This document shows, in pieces, positions 27,294 through 34,126 of a stretch of DNA of 53,123 nucleotides; positions within the stretch are counted from its first letter, which is position 1, and each line of letters starts with the position of its first letter. The notes under the pieces were generated by a model. That model was not told the DNA's origin, made no database searches, and worked only from the letters and a program-made list of their open reading frames with translations. The position numbers and the translations under genes were made by a program. Origin of the DNA: Treponema sp. (GTDB lineage: Bacteria > Spirochaetota > Spirochaetia > Treponematales > Breznakiellaceae); NCBI GenBank assembly GCA_009787775.1, contig WQSQ01000003.1:1-53123 (forward strand). The letters are read 5' to 3'.

Positions 27294-27322
27294 AATATAT
27301 CTGCTTATTAAGGCATTTTCAA
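27294..27322 (-). promoter_or_regulatory. Promoter of the Lol-like operon
   Basis: Minus strand TTGAAA (27317-27322), 17-base spacer, TATATT (27294-27299), 29 bases before the ATPase start and just after the aminotransferase stop codon. Confidence 0.55.
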
Positions 27323-27353
27323 GACAAAGCAATGATTCTGCCAAGACATTGCC

Positions 27354-28481
27354 CTAACTGCAGCTGTTTATCAGCGCATCACACACAATATCAACTTGTT
27401 CGATTGTCATGTCAGGATAAAGCGGCAATGTAAGCTCATGATCGCTGACATATTCCGCTTTCGGCGCGGGATTAATTATATCCCTGTACGCACTAAACCC
27501 GCGAACCGCGGGATAATGGATGCTTGTCTGTATTCCTTCCTGCTTCATTAATTCAATTACTGAAGCTCTGTCTGCTTTACCGGAAAGCAATACCGGCATT
27601 ATATGGAAGTTTGCCTTTCCGCGCGTAAAGCGCCTGAAAGGTATTGAGATTAGCGGGTGTCCGTCCAGCCGTCTGTAGTAATGTTCAACCAGTATCCTTC
27701 TTTTTTCATTTGCTTCGCTGAGTTTCGCCAGTTGAACAAGCCCGATGGCGGAATTGGTTTCTGTTAGACGGTAATTAAAACCGGCGGACACAACATCGTA
27801 AGATACCGCCCTTCCTTTATAGCGGTCAAAGGATTGAACAGACATACCGTGAGAACGGAGGTGTTTCAGCTTTTCATACAGTTCATCGCCGCGCGTTACT
27901 ACCATGCCGCCTTCGCCGACCGCTATGTTCTTGTTCGCGAAGAAACTGAAAGCGGATATATCGCCGAACGTACCGAGAGGCCGCCCGCAATAGTCGGCTC
28001 CGGGAGTATGAGCGCAGTCCTCAACAAGAAGAAGCCCGTGCCTGGCGCAAACGCCGGTAATGCGCTCCATATCACATGCAAAGCCTGCATAGTGGACAAT
28101 CATAACGGCTTTAGTTTTTTCTGTTATGTGCGCTTCAATGTCATCGGGGTCAGCGGACCAGTCTTCCATCGACGTAATGTCAGACAGAACATTTTCCGCC
28201 CCGGTCATTTGGGTAACATTCTGATCGGCGATAAATGTAAGGGCGGGCGTTATAACCTCATCTCCTTTTCCGATGCCGCATGCCAAAAGCGCCATGTGCA
28301 GAGCCGCCGTACAGTTTGCAACAGCGAGGCTTTTCGCGCCGTTTCCAAGGAAATCAGAAAAAGCGGCTTCAAAGGCATAAGTCTTTGAGCTGATTGTAAG
28401 CCAGCCTGAATCAAGCACTTCCTTGACCGCTTGATATTCCCTTTCGTCATAATTAATTTTGTGAAGCTGTACACGCCACAT
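27354..28481 (-). CDS. DegT/DnrJ/EryC1/StrS-family aminotransferase
   Basis: A 375-residue PLP enzyme that typically transfers an amino group to a nucleotide-linked keto-sugar for surface polysaccharides. Visible are the PLP-phosphate site NCTAALHMALLA (about 57), the Asp of LLVEDCAHTPG (about 150-160) and the Schiff-base lysine in FSFFANKNIAVGEGG (about 180-194). ArnB- or PseC-like roles are possible; the sugar cannot be told. I chose the ATG at 28481. The same frame runs open to 28991, but that part is antisense to the aldolase gene and does not resemble the family. No Shine-Dalgarno site; a -10-like TATAGT lies 10 bases upstream. Confidence 0.88.
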   Translation of the reverse strand: MWRVQLHKINYDEREYQAVKEVLDSGWLTISSKTYAFEAAFSDFLGNGAKSLAVANCTAALHMALLACGIGKGDEVITPALTFIADQNVTQMTGAENVLSDITSMEDWSADPDDIEAHITEKTKAVMIVHYAGFACDMERITGVCARHGLLLVEDCAHTPGADYCGRPLGTFGDISAFSFFANKNIAVGEGGMVVTRGDELYEKLKHLRSHGMSVQSFDRYKGRAVSYDVVSAGFNYRLTETNSAIGLVQLAKLSEANEKRRILVEHYYRRLDGHPLISIPFRRFTRGKANFHIMPVLLSGKADRASVIELMKQEGIQTSIHYPAVRGFSAYRDIINPAPKAEYVSDHELTLPLYPDMTIEQVDIVCDALINSCS

Positions 28482-28539
28482 AGCTGTTATAACTATATCA
28501 AAAAATATATACTGGTTCCATATATTGCAGGGAGAAGTT

Positions 28540-29202
28540 ATGAAATTAACAATGCCAAAGGAAGTCCAGGATGAAATCGCGAAGCAGGGAATCATCGCGG
28601 TTTTGGAAATAGAATCGGAAAGCAGCGCGGTACCGCTTGCCAAAGCTCTTCTTGACGGGGGCATTACCGTAATTGAGCTTGCGCTGCGCACTAAAGCGGC
28701 TTTCCCGTCAATTTCGCTGATCGCGGACGAACTGCCGCAAATGTACATAGGGATCGGGACTGTTATCGAACCTGGACAGGCGCAAAGTGTAAAGAAAATA
28801 AAAGGCGTGCGTTTTGCCGTTTCTCCGGGCATAAACGTCGGTATAGTAAAGGAAGCAATAGAGGCGGACTTACCCTTCGCCCCCGGGATAGCGACACCAA
28901 GCGAACTGGAGCTGGCAGTCTCTCTTTGCTGCCGTACTGTTAAATTATTCCCTGTTGAAAGCATGGGAGGGCTTAAGTACCTTAAAAGCATTAACGGCCC
29001 CTACAATCATCTGGGCATTAAATATATCCCGCTGGGAGGCGTCACCGCCGATAACCTCGCAAGTTACGCCGGTTTCGCTCCGGTGCTTGCAGTCGGCGGA
29101 AGCTGGATAGCAACAAAGGAACTGATAAGCGCGCAGAACTGGAAGGAGATAACAAGGAGAGCAAGGGAAGCGAAGGACATTTGGGATAAAAACCGCGTGT
29201 AA
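28540..29202 (+). CDS. eda: KDPG/KHG aldolase
   Basis: A 220-residue aldolase that splits 2-keto-3-deoxy-6-phosphogluconate (and/or 4-hydroxy-2-oxoglutarate) into pyruvate and an aldehyde. It has LLDGGITVIELALRTKAA with the catalytic Glu (about 38-55), GIGTVIEPGQA, FAVSPGIN, the Schiff-base lysine in TVKLFPVE (about 133-140), IPLGGVTADN and AVGGSWIA. I chose the ATG at 28540 with GGGAG just upstream; an in-frame TTG at 28525 is less likely. It is divergent from the aminotransferase. No Entner-Doudoroff dehydratase lies nearby, so a role in uronate use is equally possible. Confidence 0.9.
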   Translation: MKLTMPKEVQDEIAKQGIIAVLEIESESSAVPLAKALLDGGITVIELALRTKAAFPSISLIADELPQMYIGIGTVIEPGQAQSVKKIKGVRFAVSPGINVGIVKEAIEADLPFAPGIATPSELELAVSLCCRTVKLFPVESMGGLKYLKSINGPYNHLGIKYIPLGGVTADNLASYAGFAPVLAVGGSWIATKELISAQNWKEITRRAREAKDIWDKNRV

Positions 29203-29459
29203 CTCGCATAAACCCTTCTTTAAGGGGTGCGCTCTTTAATGAAGTTGTTTAATAACCGAAGTTATCGGACAACACTAATATTAATGGGCGAGCCAAATGG
29301 TCCAAACTGACTCTGCTATATGCTCGAACTCAAGTAAAGTCTCATGACACATATGTTCATCTAAGGGCGCAGATCTGAAGCGTAATCAGCGGATGCATCA
29401 TAAAGCGAGCAACAAAGCATATATATAAGACTAAAAGCGTAACGCTCTGTCGGCTCTGA
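29203..29459. other. Gap without an intact gene after eda
   Basis: No open frame of convincing length. A weak hairpin (ACCCTT / AAGGGGT with one G-T pair, 29212-29228) directly follows eda and may end its transcript. The rest could hold further remains of the regulator recognised from 29460 on, but I could not align any of it with confidence. Confidence 0.5.
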
Positions 29460-29685
29460 TTGAGCAACGAGACCGAATTACTGCAGGCAATCGACAGCAT
29501 CCTCAGCGGAGAAATCTATATTTACCAAACGTGAAATGCAAATCATTAATCTGATAAAAAGAAATAAGACCAACAAACAAATCGCAATCGAACTCAGGTT
29601 GAGTATCCGCACTATAGAAAATCATATCAGTAATGTTTACTACAAGACCGGAACTAAAGACAGACAGGAATTAATGGAACTGTAA
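29460..29685 (+). pseudogene. Decayed NarL/FixJ (LuxR-HTH) response regulator
   Basis: Two adjacent reading frames together encode the end of a NarL-type response regulator. One frame (from 29460) reads LSNETELLQAIDSILSGEIYI, the usual end of the receiver and linker. It soon stops at TGA, while the next frame (from 29521) continues with FTKREMQIINLIKRNKTNKQ and RLSIRTIENHISNVYYKTG, a complete LuxR helix-turn-helix ending at TAA 29683-29685. At least one frameshift separates them, and no receiver domain or start codon survives upstream. It is therefore a truncated, frameshifted remnant. A short product from an internal ATG (29536) is possible but unlikely to matter. Confidence 0.75.
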
Positions 29686-29739
29686 ACATGTTACGCGCCT
29701 TTTTAAAGAGCTGCCGGATGATGTTTTATCCTGATGCTT

Positions 29740-29843
29740 GTGTCCTGTAATATTCGGTTATCAATATAACAATACGCGTTAATTCCTTATTGCATAAGGA
29801 ATTAACTTAACTTTCATTGTGTCATTTGAATATTACAGGACAC
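29740..29843. repeat. Nested inverted repeat at the 3' end of the Rpn gene
   Basis: A perfect 16-bp inverted repeat (29740-29755, GTGTCCTGTAATATTC, and 29828-29843) encloses a perfect 13-bp hairpin with a 3-base loop (29778-29806). The right outer arm lies inside the end of the Rpn coding region, and the inner hairpin begins 8 bases past its stop codon. It may act as terminator or be the scar or end of a mobile element. Confidence 0.85.
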
Positions 29844-30020
29844 TAGAGAGCTGACTCTTTCAACAGAGAGCTCAGTTGCCATTGCAATATCATTGATAGG
29901 CATTCCCATTCTAATAAGATTACGCGCAGTTTCTTCGCGGCCTTCCTCGCGTATTTCCTCAAGTGCTTCCTGAAACCTTATTTCGATTATCTCTTCCATG
30001 CTGGGTTCTTCTGTCAACAT
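29814..30020 (-). CDS. Possible in-gene short Rpn product (RpnS-like)
   Basis: Within the Rpn gene, GGAGGT (30028-30033 on the minus strand) lies 7 bases before an in-frame ATG at 30020. This is a better ribosome-binding site than that of the full gene. It would give a 68-residue protein, MLTEEPSMEE... to the normal stop codon, made of the charged helix and the HTH-like end without the nuclease. In E. coli, in-gene short Rpn products of this design neutralise the full-length toxic protein; the same role here is inference. Confidence 0.55.
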   Translation of the reverse strand: MLTEEPSMEEIIEIRFQEALEEIREEGREETARNLIRMGMPINDIAMATELSVERVSSLVSCNIQMTQ

Positions 30021-30677
30021 ATTGATTACCTCCGAAGAATTGTCCTTTAGAAACTGTACGAGTACATCATTGCCTATACAGTATTTTATCGCGGCTTTTA
30101 CAGATTCTTCAAGCGATAATTCTTTTCGGTACTCCCGTATCTTGGCGATGAAGATACTGTAACCGTCGAGGTTTCTGCTTCTTTCAAGCATCTGCGGATT
30201 ACGCCCATGGTTAATGTTATAGACATGCGCTACCAGTTCCAGTGACTCAATTGATTGTCCTTTAATATTCATGAAGGCGTCAGAAAGACTGAGTTTCTTA
30301 TAATCGGGAAATTGATCTACTCCGTTGTAAAGAACTATAAACTCAGGAGCGGGTATTTTTACAAGTTTCTTTTGGTAAAGTCTCTCCCTTTCAATTATTT
30401 TCTCGTATACACGTCCGATATACATAAGCATCCTAATCGGGATGTTATTATTAATCGTTGACTGGTGCTCTATTAATACTACAAGCTGGTCATTTATTGT
30501 AAACGATACATCGTTTAGCTGTCCCATGAAAAGGACATCAGATAAAGTGTTAATGCAGATAACAGCGTCCTTTGGAATATCAACGCCTTCTATAGCTGAG
30601 TACAGTTCTCTCAATGTTTCCGGATCGCTGAAAAGAGTCGAGAAAACGCTGGCTTTGTGTTTTGTATTAACGCACAT
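29814..30677 (-). CDS. Rpn-family PD-(D/E)XK nuclease / transposase-like protein
   Basis: A 287-residue protein of the Rpn (YhgA-like, recombination-promoting nuclease) family. The nuclease core is MGQLNDVSFTIN followed by VVLIEHQSTINNNIPIRMLMY (split, about 50-85), giving the Asp and the Glu-x-Gln motif. The C-terminal part holds a charged helix rich in EEGREE and a small helix-turn-helix-like end (GMPINDIAMATELSVERV). In E. coli such proteins are toxic nucleases linked to phage defence. I chose the ATG at 30677, which has GGAG 6 bases upstream; the ATG at 30689 has none. A second, stronger start lies inside the gene (see the entry at 29814-30020). Confidence 0.85.
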   Translation of the reverse strand: MCVNTKHKASVFSTLFSDPETLRELYSAIEGVDIPKDAVICINTLSDVLFMGQLNDVSFTINDQLVVLIEHQSTINNNIPIRMLMYIGRVYEKIIERERLYQKKLVKIPAPEFIVLYNGVDQFPDYKKLSLSDAFMNIKGQSIESLELVAHVYNINHGRNPQMLERSRNLDGYSIFIAKIREYRKELSLEESVKAAIKYCIGNDVLVQFLKDNSSEVINMLTEEPSMEEIIEIRFQEALEEIREEGREETARNLIRMGMPINDIAMATELSVERVSSLVSCNIQMTQ

Positions 30678-30727
30678 AAAAATCTCCATAAATAAGGATT
30701 AACCGCAGCATCGAACCAAAGGTTCGC

Positions 30728-30752
30728 ACTAACCGAGTTTTGCAAGCGGCTA
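30728..30752. repeat. Dispersed 25-bp repeat, copy 2
   Basis: Exact match to 1268-1292 in the same orientation, 50 bases upstream of the Rpn start. It directly follows a small hairpin CGAACC-AAA-GGTTCG (30712-30726). Its last 7 bases (GCGGCTA, 30746-30752) are also the left arm of a larger inverted repeat whose right arm is TAGCCGC at 30834-30840, with a second nested pair GCTGTTTT (30790-30797) / AAAACAGC (30824-30831). Confidence 0.8.
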
Positions 30753-30872
30753 CTTCACAAGAAAGCTTCCCTATATATGGGTTGAAAACGCTGTTTTGCA
30801 TGACTGAAAAAGAACAGTTTACAAAAACAGCTTTAGCCGCCCAAATCCATCTTTAGGCCGTTTAAGCCATTC

Positions 30873-30901
30873 TGGACTTTTATTAAAAAACCTGTTACCA
30901 T
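30873..30901 (+). promoter_or_regulatory. Candidate promoter of thrS
   Basis: TGGACT (30873-30878), 17-base spacer, TACCAT (30896-30901), ending 7 bases before the ATG. Each hexamer matches consensus at 4 of 6. If used, the mRNA would be leaderless or nearly so; no Shine-Dalgarno site is present. Confidence 0.35.
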
Positions 30902-30908
30902 TCCCGGC

Positions 30909-32693
30909 ATGTCAGAAAACAATCAAAGCGAAAAGCTGGCAGCCAGCCAAAGGCTGGCAGTGATCCGCCACTCGGTCAGTCATGTTATGGCGCAGGCGGT
31001 TGTAAAACTTTTTCCAGGAACAAAGACCGCAATAGGTCCTGCCGTTGAAAACGGTTTTTTTTATGACTTTTTACTGCCGCGCCCCATAACATCCGATGAC
31101 CTTGCCGTTATCGAAGTCGAAATGAAGAAAATCATCGACAGCCGCCATGATTTTATTAAAGTGACAATGAGCCGAAACGAAGCCTTGACACGTTTTGCGG
31201 CTGAACAATTTAAAACCGAATTAATTAACGAACTTCCTCCTATGGAGGAGATAACAATCTACGAAAACCGCAGTACTGACGGTGCTGTTCAATGGGCCGA
31301 CCTTTGCAGGGGGCCGCATGTTGCCAATACGAGGGAGATAAACTCCGCGGCTTTTAAGCTGCAAAGTATCGCCGGTGCCTACTGGAGAGGCGATGAGAAA
31401 AGGGCGATGCTCACCCGCGTTTATGGAACAGCATGGGAAAATCCCAAAGACCTTAAAGCTCATCTTGCCTTTCTGGAAGAAATTGAAAAGAGGGATCACC
31501 GCAGGGTCGGCAAAGAGATGGATTTATATTCAATCCACGAGGAAGCCGGAGCGGGACTTATTTACTGGCATCCCAACGGCGGCAGGATGAGGGTCGCCAT
31601 CGAGGATTTCTGGCGCAAGGAACATTACCGCAATGGCTACGAGATACTTTATACGCCCCATATCGGCAAAAGCTGGCTGTGGGAAACATCGGGACACCTC
31701 GGCTTTTACAAGGAAAACATGTACAGCCCGATGAAGATTGATGAGCAGAATTATTATATCAAGCCGATGAACTGTCCTTTTCACCTTTTAATCTACAATA
31801 ACAAGGGACATTCCTACCGCGACCTGCCGCTGCGGTGGGCGGAGCTCGGAACCGTATACCGATACGAGCGCTCAGGCGTTTTGCACGGTCTTCTGCGCGT
31901 ACGCGGTTTTACCCAGGATGACGCGCATATAATCTGCACGCCCGAACAGATGGAAGGCGAGATTCGAGAAGTGCTGCGCTTCAGTTTAAGTATTTGGAAG
32001 GTTTTCGGCTTTAAGGACATCAAGGCGTACCTTGCCACAAAACCAGAAGGCAGCGTCGGCGAGCAGAAAAAATGGGACGACGCGCTGGAGAGCCTTCGCA
32101 GGGCGATTGACGCGGAAGGCCTTCCCTACGAAATGGACGAAGGAGGCGGCGCTTTCTACGGCCCCAAGATCGATCTTAAAATAAAAGATGCGCTTGGACG
32201 CGAATGGCAGATGTCTACCATTCAATTCGATTTTAACGAGCCTGAACTTTTTAACCTCACCTATGTTGATACTGACGGTCAGCACAAACGTCCGTACATG
32301 ATTCACCGCGCTCTTTTGGGCAGCTTTGAACGTTTCTTCGGTGTTCTAATTGAGCACTTCGGCGGCGCGTTCCCTGTCTGGATTGCTCCCGAACAGGCGG
32401 CTGTAATTCCCGTCTCGGAAGTGTTCAGCGATTACGCGAAAAAGACTGCCGCGGAATTAAAGGCATGCGGCTTGCGCGTAACGGCGGAATTGAACGATGA
32501 CCGCATGAACGCGAAGATACGCAATTGCCAGACTCGGAAGATTCCATACATGCTTGTCGCAGGCCAGAGGGAAGCTGATGAAGGCACTGTATCAATCCGT
32601 CTTCGGGACGGCAGGCAATTACCCGCGATGAAGACTGAGGATTTCGCGTCATATGCTCTTGAAAAAATTGAAAGCAGGTCGCTTGAATTATAA
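30909..32693 (+). CDS. thrS: Threonyl-tRNA synthetase without TGS domain
   Basis: A 594-residue class II synthetase that charges tRNA-Thr. The protein starts almost directly with the editing domain (HSVSHVMAQAV, about 21-31, bearing the HxxxH motif; later DLCRGPHV). It therefore lacks the roughly 60-residue TGS domain of E. coli ThrRS (about 640 residues). The catalytic core shows TSGHLGFYKENMY, the Zn-ligand cysteine in MNCPFHL, the Arg of RVRGFTQDDAHI and MIHRALLGSFERF. The anticodon-binding domain (about 495-594) follows. The start has no Shine-Dalgarno site. It overlaps or adjoins the next gene and may be cotranscribed with it. Confidence 0.96.
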   Translation: MSENNQSEKLAASQRLAVIRHSVSHVMAQAVVKLFPGTKTAIGPAVENGFFYDFLLPRPITSDDLAVIEVEMKKIIDSRHDFIKVTMSRNEALTRFAAEQFKTELINELPPMEEITIYENRSTDGAVQWADLCRGPHVANTREINSAAFKLQSIAGAYWRGDEKRAMLTRVYGTAWENPKDLKAHLAFLEEIEKRDHRRVGKEMDLYSIHEEAGAGLIYWHPNGGRMRVAIEDFWRKEHYRNGYEILYTPHIGKSWLWETSGHLGFYKENMYSPMKIDEQNYYIKPMNCPFHLLIYNNKGHSYRDLPLRWAELGTVYRYERSGVLHGLLRVRGFTQDDAHIICTPEQMEGEIREVLRFSLSIWKVFGFKDIKAYLATKPEGSVGEQKKWDDALESLRRAIDAEGLPYEMDEGGGAFYGPKIDLKIKDALGREWQMSTIQFDFNEPELFNLTYVDTDGQHKRPYMIHRALLGSFERFFGVLIEHFGGAFPVWIAPEQAAVIPVSEVFSDYAKKTAAELKACGLRVTAELNDDRMNAKIRNCQTRKIPYMLVAGQREADEGTVSIRLRDGRQLPAMKTEDFASYALEKIESRSLEL

Positions 32694-32694
32694 C

Positions 32695-33978
32695 GTGAAA
32701 CATTTATCGTTATTAATTGCTTTACTGCTTCTTTTATTTCCAATTGGTTCATGTTCTTCAAAACCTGTTAATGTTCTGCCTGACGGCAGGTATATCCCCG
32801 CGGACTTTGCCGGGGTTGTTCATGCTGGTATGACAAATACTGCAGAAGAGTTCGATCTTATCAATCATATGGGCATCAAATGGATACTTCACACATTTAA
32901 CTGGAGCAGCATAGAGCCCGAGCAGGGCCAGTGGGATTTTTCGCGTTACGAAACATTTGTTGATAACGCGCAGGCTGACAATATAAAAGTTATCGGGGTG
33001 CTGGCTTATGATGTTCACTGGATTTTTGAAGAAGGCGAAAGGAGCAGATATATCCCTTCCGATAAAATCCCTGAATTCTGCAATTATGCCCGAAAGACTG
33101 CGGAGTATTTCAAGGGAAGGGTAGACGCTTGGTGCATCTGGAATGAGCCTAATACTTCACGTTTCTGGACAGGAACAGATGTAGAATTTTATGAGCTGAC
33201 CCGGCAGGCGGCGGACGCTGTAAGGGAAGCTGACAGCGATGTGATTCTTCTTGCCGGTGCTTTTAACCGCGGATATTTCGGACTGCCCGAAAAATTAATA
33301 AGAGGTCTCTTTGAATCAGGCGCGATGGAAAAAGTTGACGGAATAGCTTTTCATCCGTACGAACTGAACGCAGTGCGCTCAATACGGCTTTACGATAAAT
33401 TTATTAAAATAGTGGATGAATACGGCTTTAAAGACAAAATCTGGGTAACGGAGATGGGGTTTCCCACCGGCGGAAAGCTGCCGACTAAAATCAAGGAAGA
33501 AAGATTCCCTGAAATGGTAATTAAATCTTTCGCTCATCTTGCCGCCGCCGGATCTCAGTTTGTTTTGTGGTACCAGCTGTTTGATCCTCTGGAACGTGAC
33601 GCTGATGATTCAGAAGATTTTTTCGGCCTTGTACGAAGCCGCGGGGATTATACATCCAAAGCGGCAGAGGCGTTTCGTTTATGCGCTTTATATATGCCTG
33701 ACACAATTTGTTATGTGCTAACAGACGGCCTTCCAGGATCAATACGCGCGTTTTGGTTTAAGGGAGAAGATAAAAGCGCACTGGTACTCTGGAAAGAGGG
33801 ATTGGGAATAAAAAAGATAAACATACAGCTGCCCGGAACAGATCATCTTCTGCACGATATTGTTACAGGAAACAAGATCGCTTTGCCTTCTGAAAATGTA
33901 ATAAATGCCGGAAATGAACCTGTATTTATTACATATTGCGGCAAAAGCGAAGAAAAACCGGCAGTGAGAGCATATTAA
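32695..33978 (+). CDS. Glycoside-hydrolase-like lipoprotein (TIM barrel, clan A type)
   Basis: A predicted lipoprotein of about 427 residues. The hydrophobic signal segment ends in PIGSC, a relaxed spirochaetal lipobox, so it is anchored on the periplasmic or outer surface. The body looks like a clan-A glycoside hydrolase (GH39/GH5-like): WNEPN carries the likely acid/base Glu (about 145) and WVTEMGFPT the likely nucleophile (about 245), with HTFNWSSIEPEQGQWDFSRY near the start. Substrate unknown. I give the GTG at 32695, two bases after the thrS stop; an in-frame ATG at 32653 inside thrS is an alternative. Neither has a clear ribosome-binding site. Confidence 0.8.
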   Translation: MKHLSLLIALLLLLFPIGSCSSKPVNVLPDGRYIPADFAGVVHAGMTNTAEEFDLINHMGIKWILHTFNWSSIEPEQGQWDFSRYETFVDNAQADNIKVIGVLAYDVHWIFEEGERSRYIPSDKIPEFCNYARKTAEYFKGRVDAWCIWNEPNTSRFWTGTDVEFYELTRQAADAVREADSDVILLAGAFNRGYFGLPEKLIRGLFESGAMEKVDGIAFHPYELNAVRSIRLYDKFIKIVDEYGFKDKIWVTEMGFPTGGKLPTKIKEERFPEMVIKSFAHLAAAGSQFVLWYQLFDPLERDADDSEDFFGLVRSRGDYTSKAAEAFRLCALYMPDTICYVLTDGLPGSIRAFWFKGEDKSALVLWKEGLGIKKINIQLPGTDHLLHDIVTGNKIALPSENVINAGNEPVFITYCGKSEEKPAVRAY

Positions 33979-34061
33979 ACTACGCTAAGTACGAATTCCC
34001 TTGACGTTTTCTGCAAATTTTCTATTTTATAATTATTGGTACTATATTAATAACACCAATC

Positions 34062-34114
34062 AGTGTCTGTCTATAAAGCAACCGGCATTATGAGCAGACA
34101 CTAATTAGCTAATT
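34062..34114. promoter_or_regulatory. Palindromic sites before the DeoR-type gene (possible operator)
   Basis: Two symmetric elements lie upstream of the regulator gene: AGTGTCTG (34062-34069) with its inverse CAGACACT (34095-34102), and the perfect 12-bp palindrome AATTAGCTAATT (34103-34114) directly before the GGAGG site. TTGACG at 34001 with TATTTT (34023-34028, 16-base spacer) is a possible promoter just before them. Autoregulation is a reasonable guess. Confidence 0.4.
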
Positions 34115-34126
34115 TGGAGGGACTCA

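Noticed and set aside
28482-28991. Extended N-terminus of the DegT-type aminotransferase
   Set aside because: The frame is open, but this part is antisense to the KDPG aldolase, has low-complexity Ser/Ala-rich translation, and the family starts at the ATG at 28481.
29536-29685. Intact small LuxR-type HTH gene
   Set aside because: The upstream receiver-linker relic in another frame shows that it is the tail of a broken regulator; no ribosome-binding site precedes the ATG.
29814-30677. Complete insertion sequence around the Rpn gene
   Set aside because: Rpn proteins are often labelled transposases, but I found no terminal inverted repeats flanking the whole gene and no target-site duplication; the inverted repeat seen is confined to its 3' end.
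30753-30908. T-box riboswitch upstream of thrS
   Set aside because: No T-box sequence, specifier loop or terminator/antiterminator pair; the promoter candidate sits almost at the start codon, leaving no leader.
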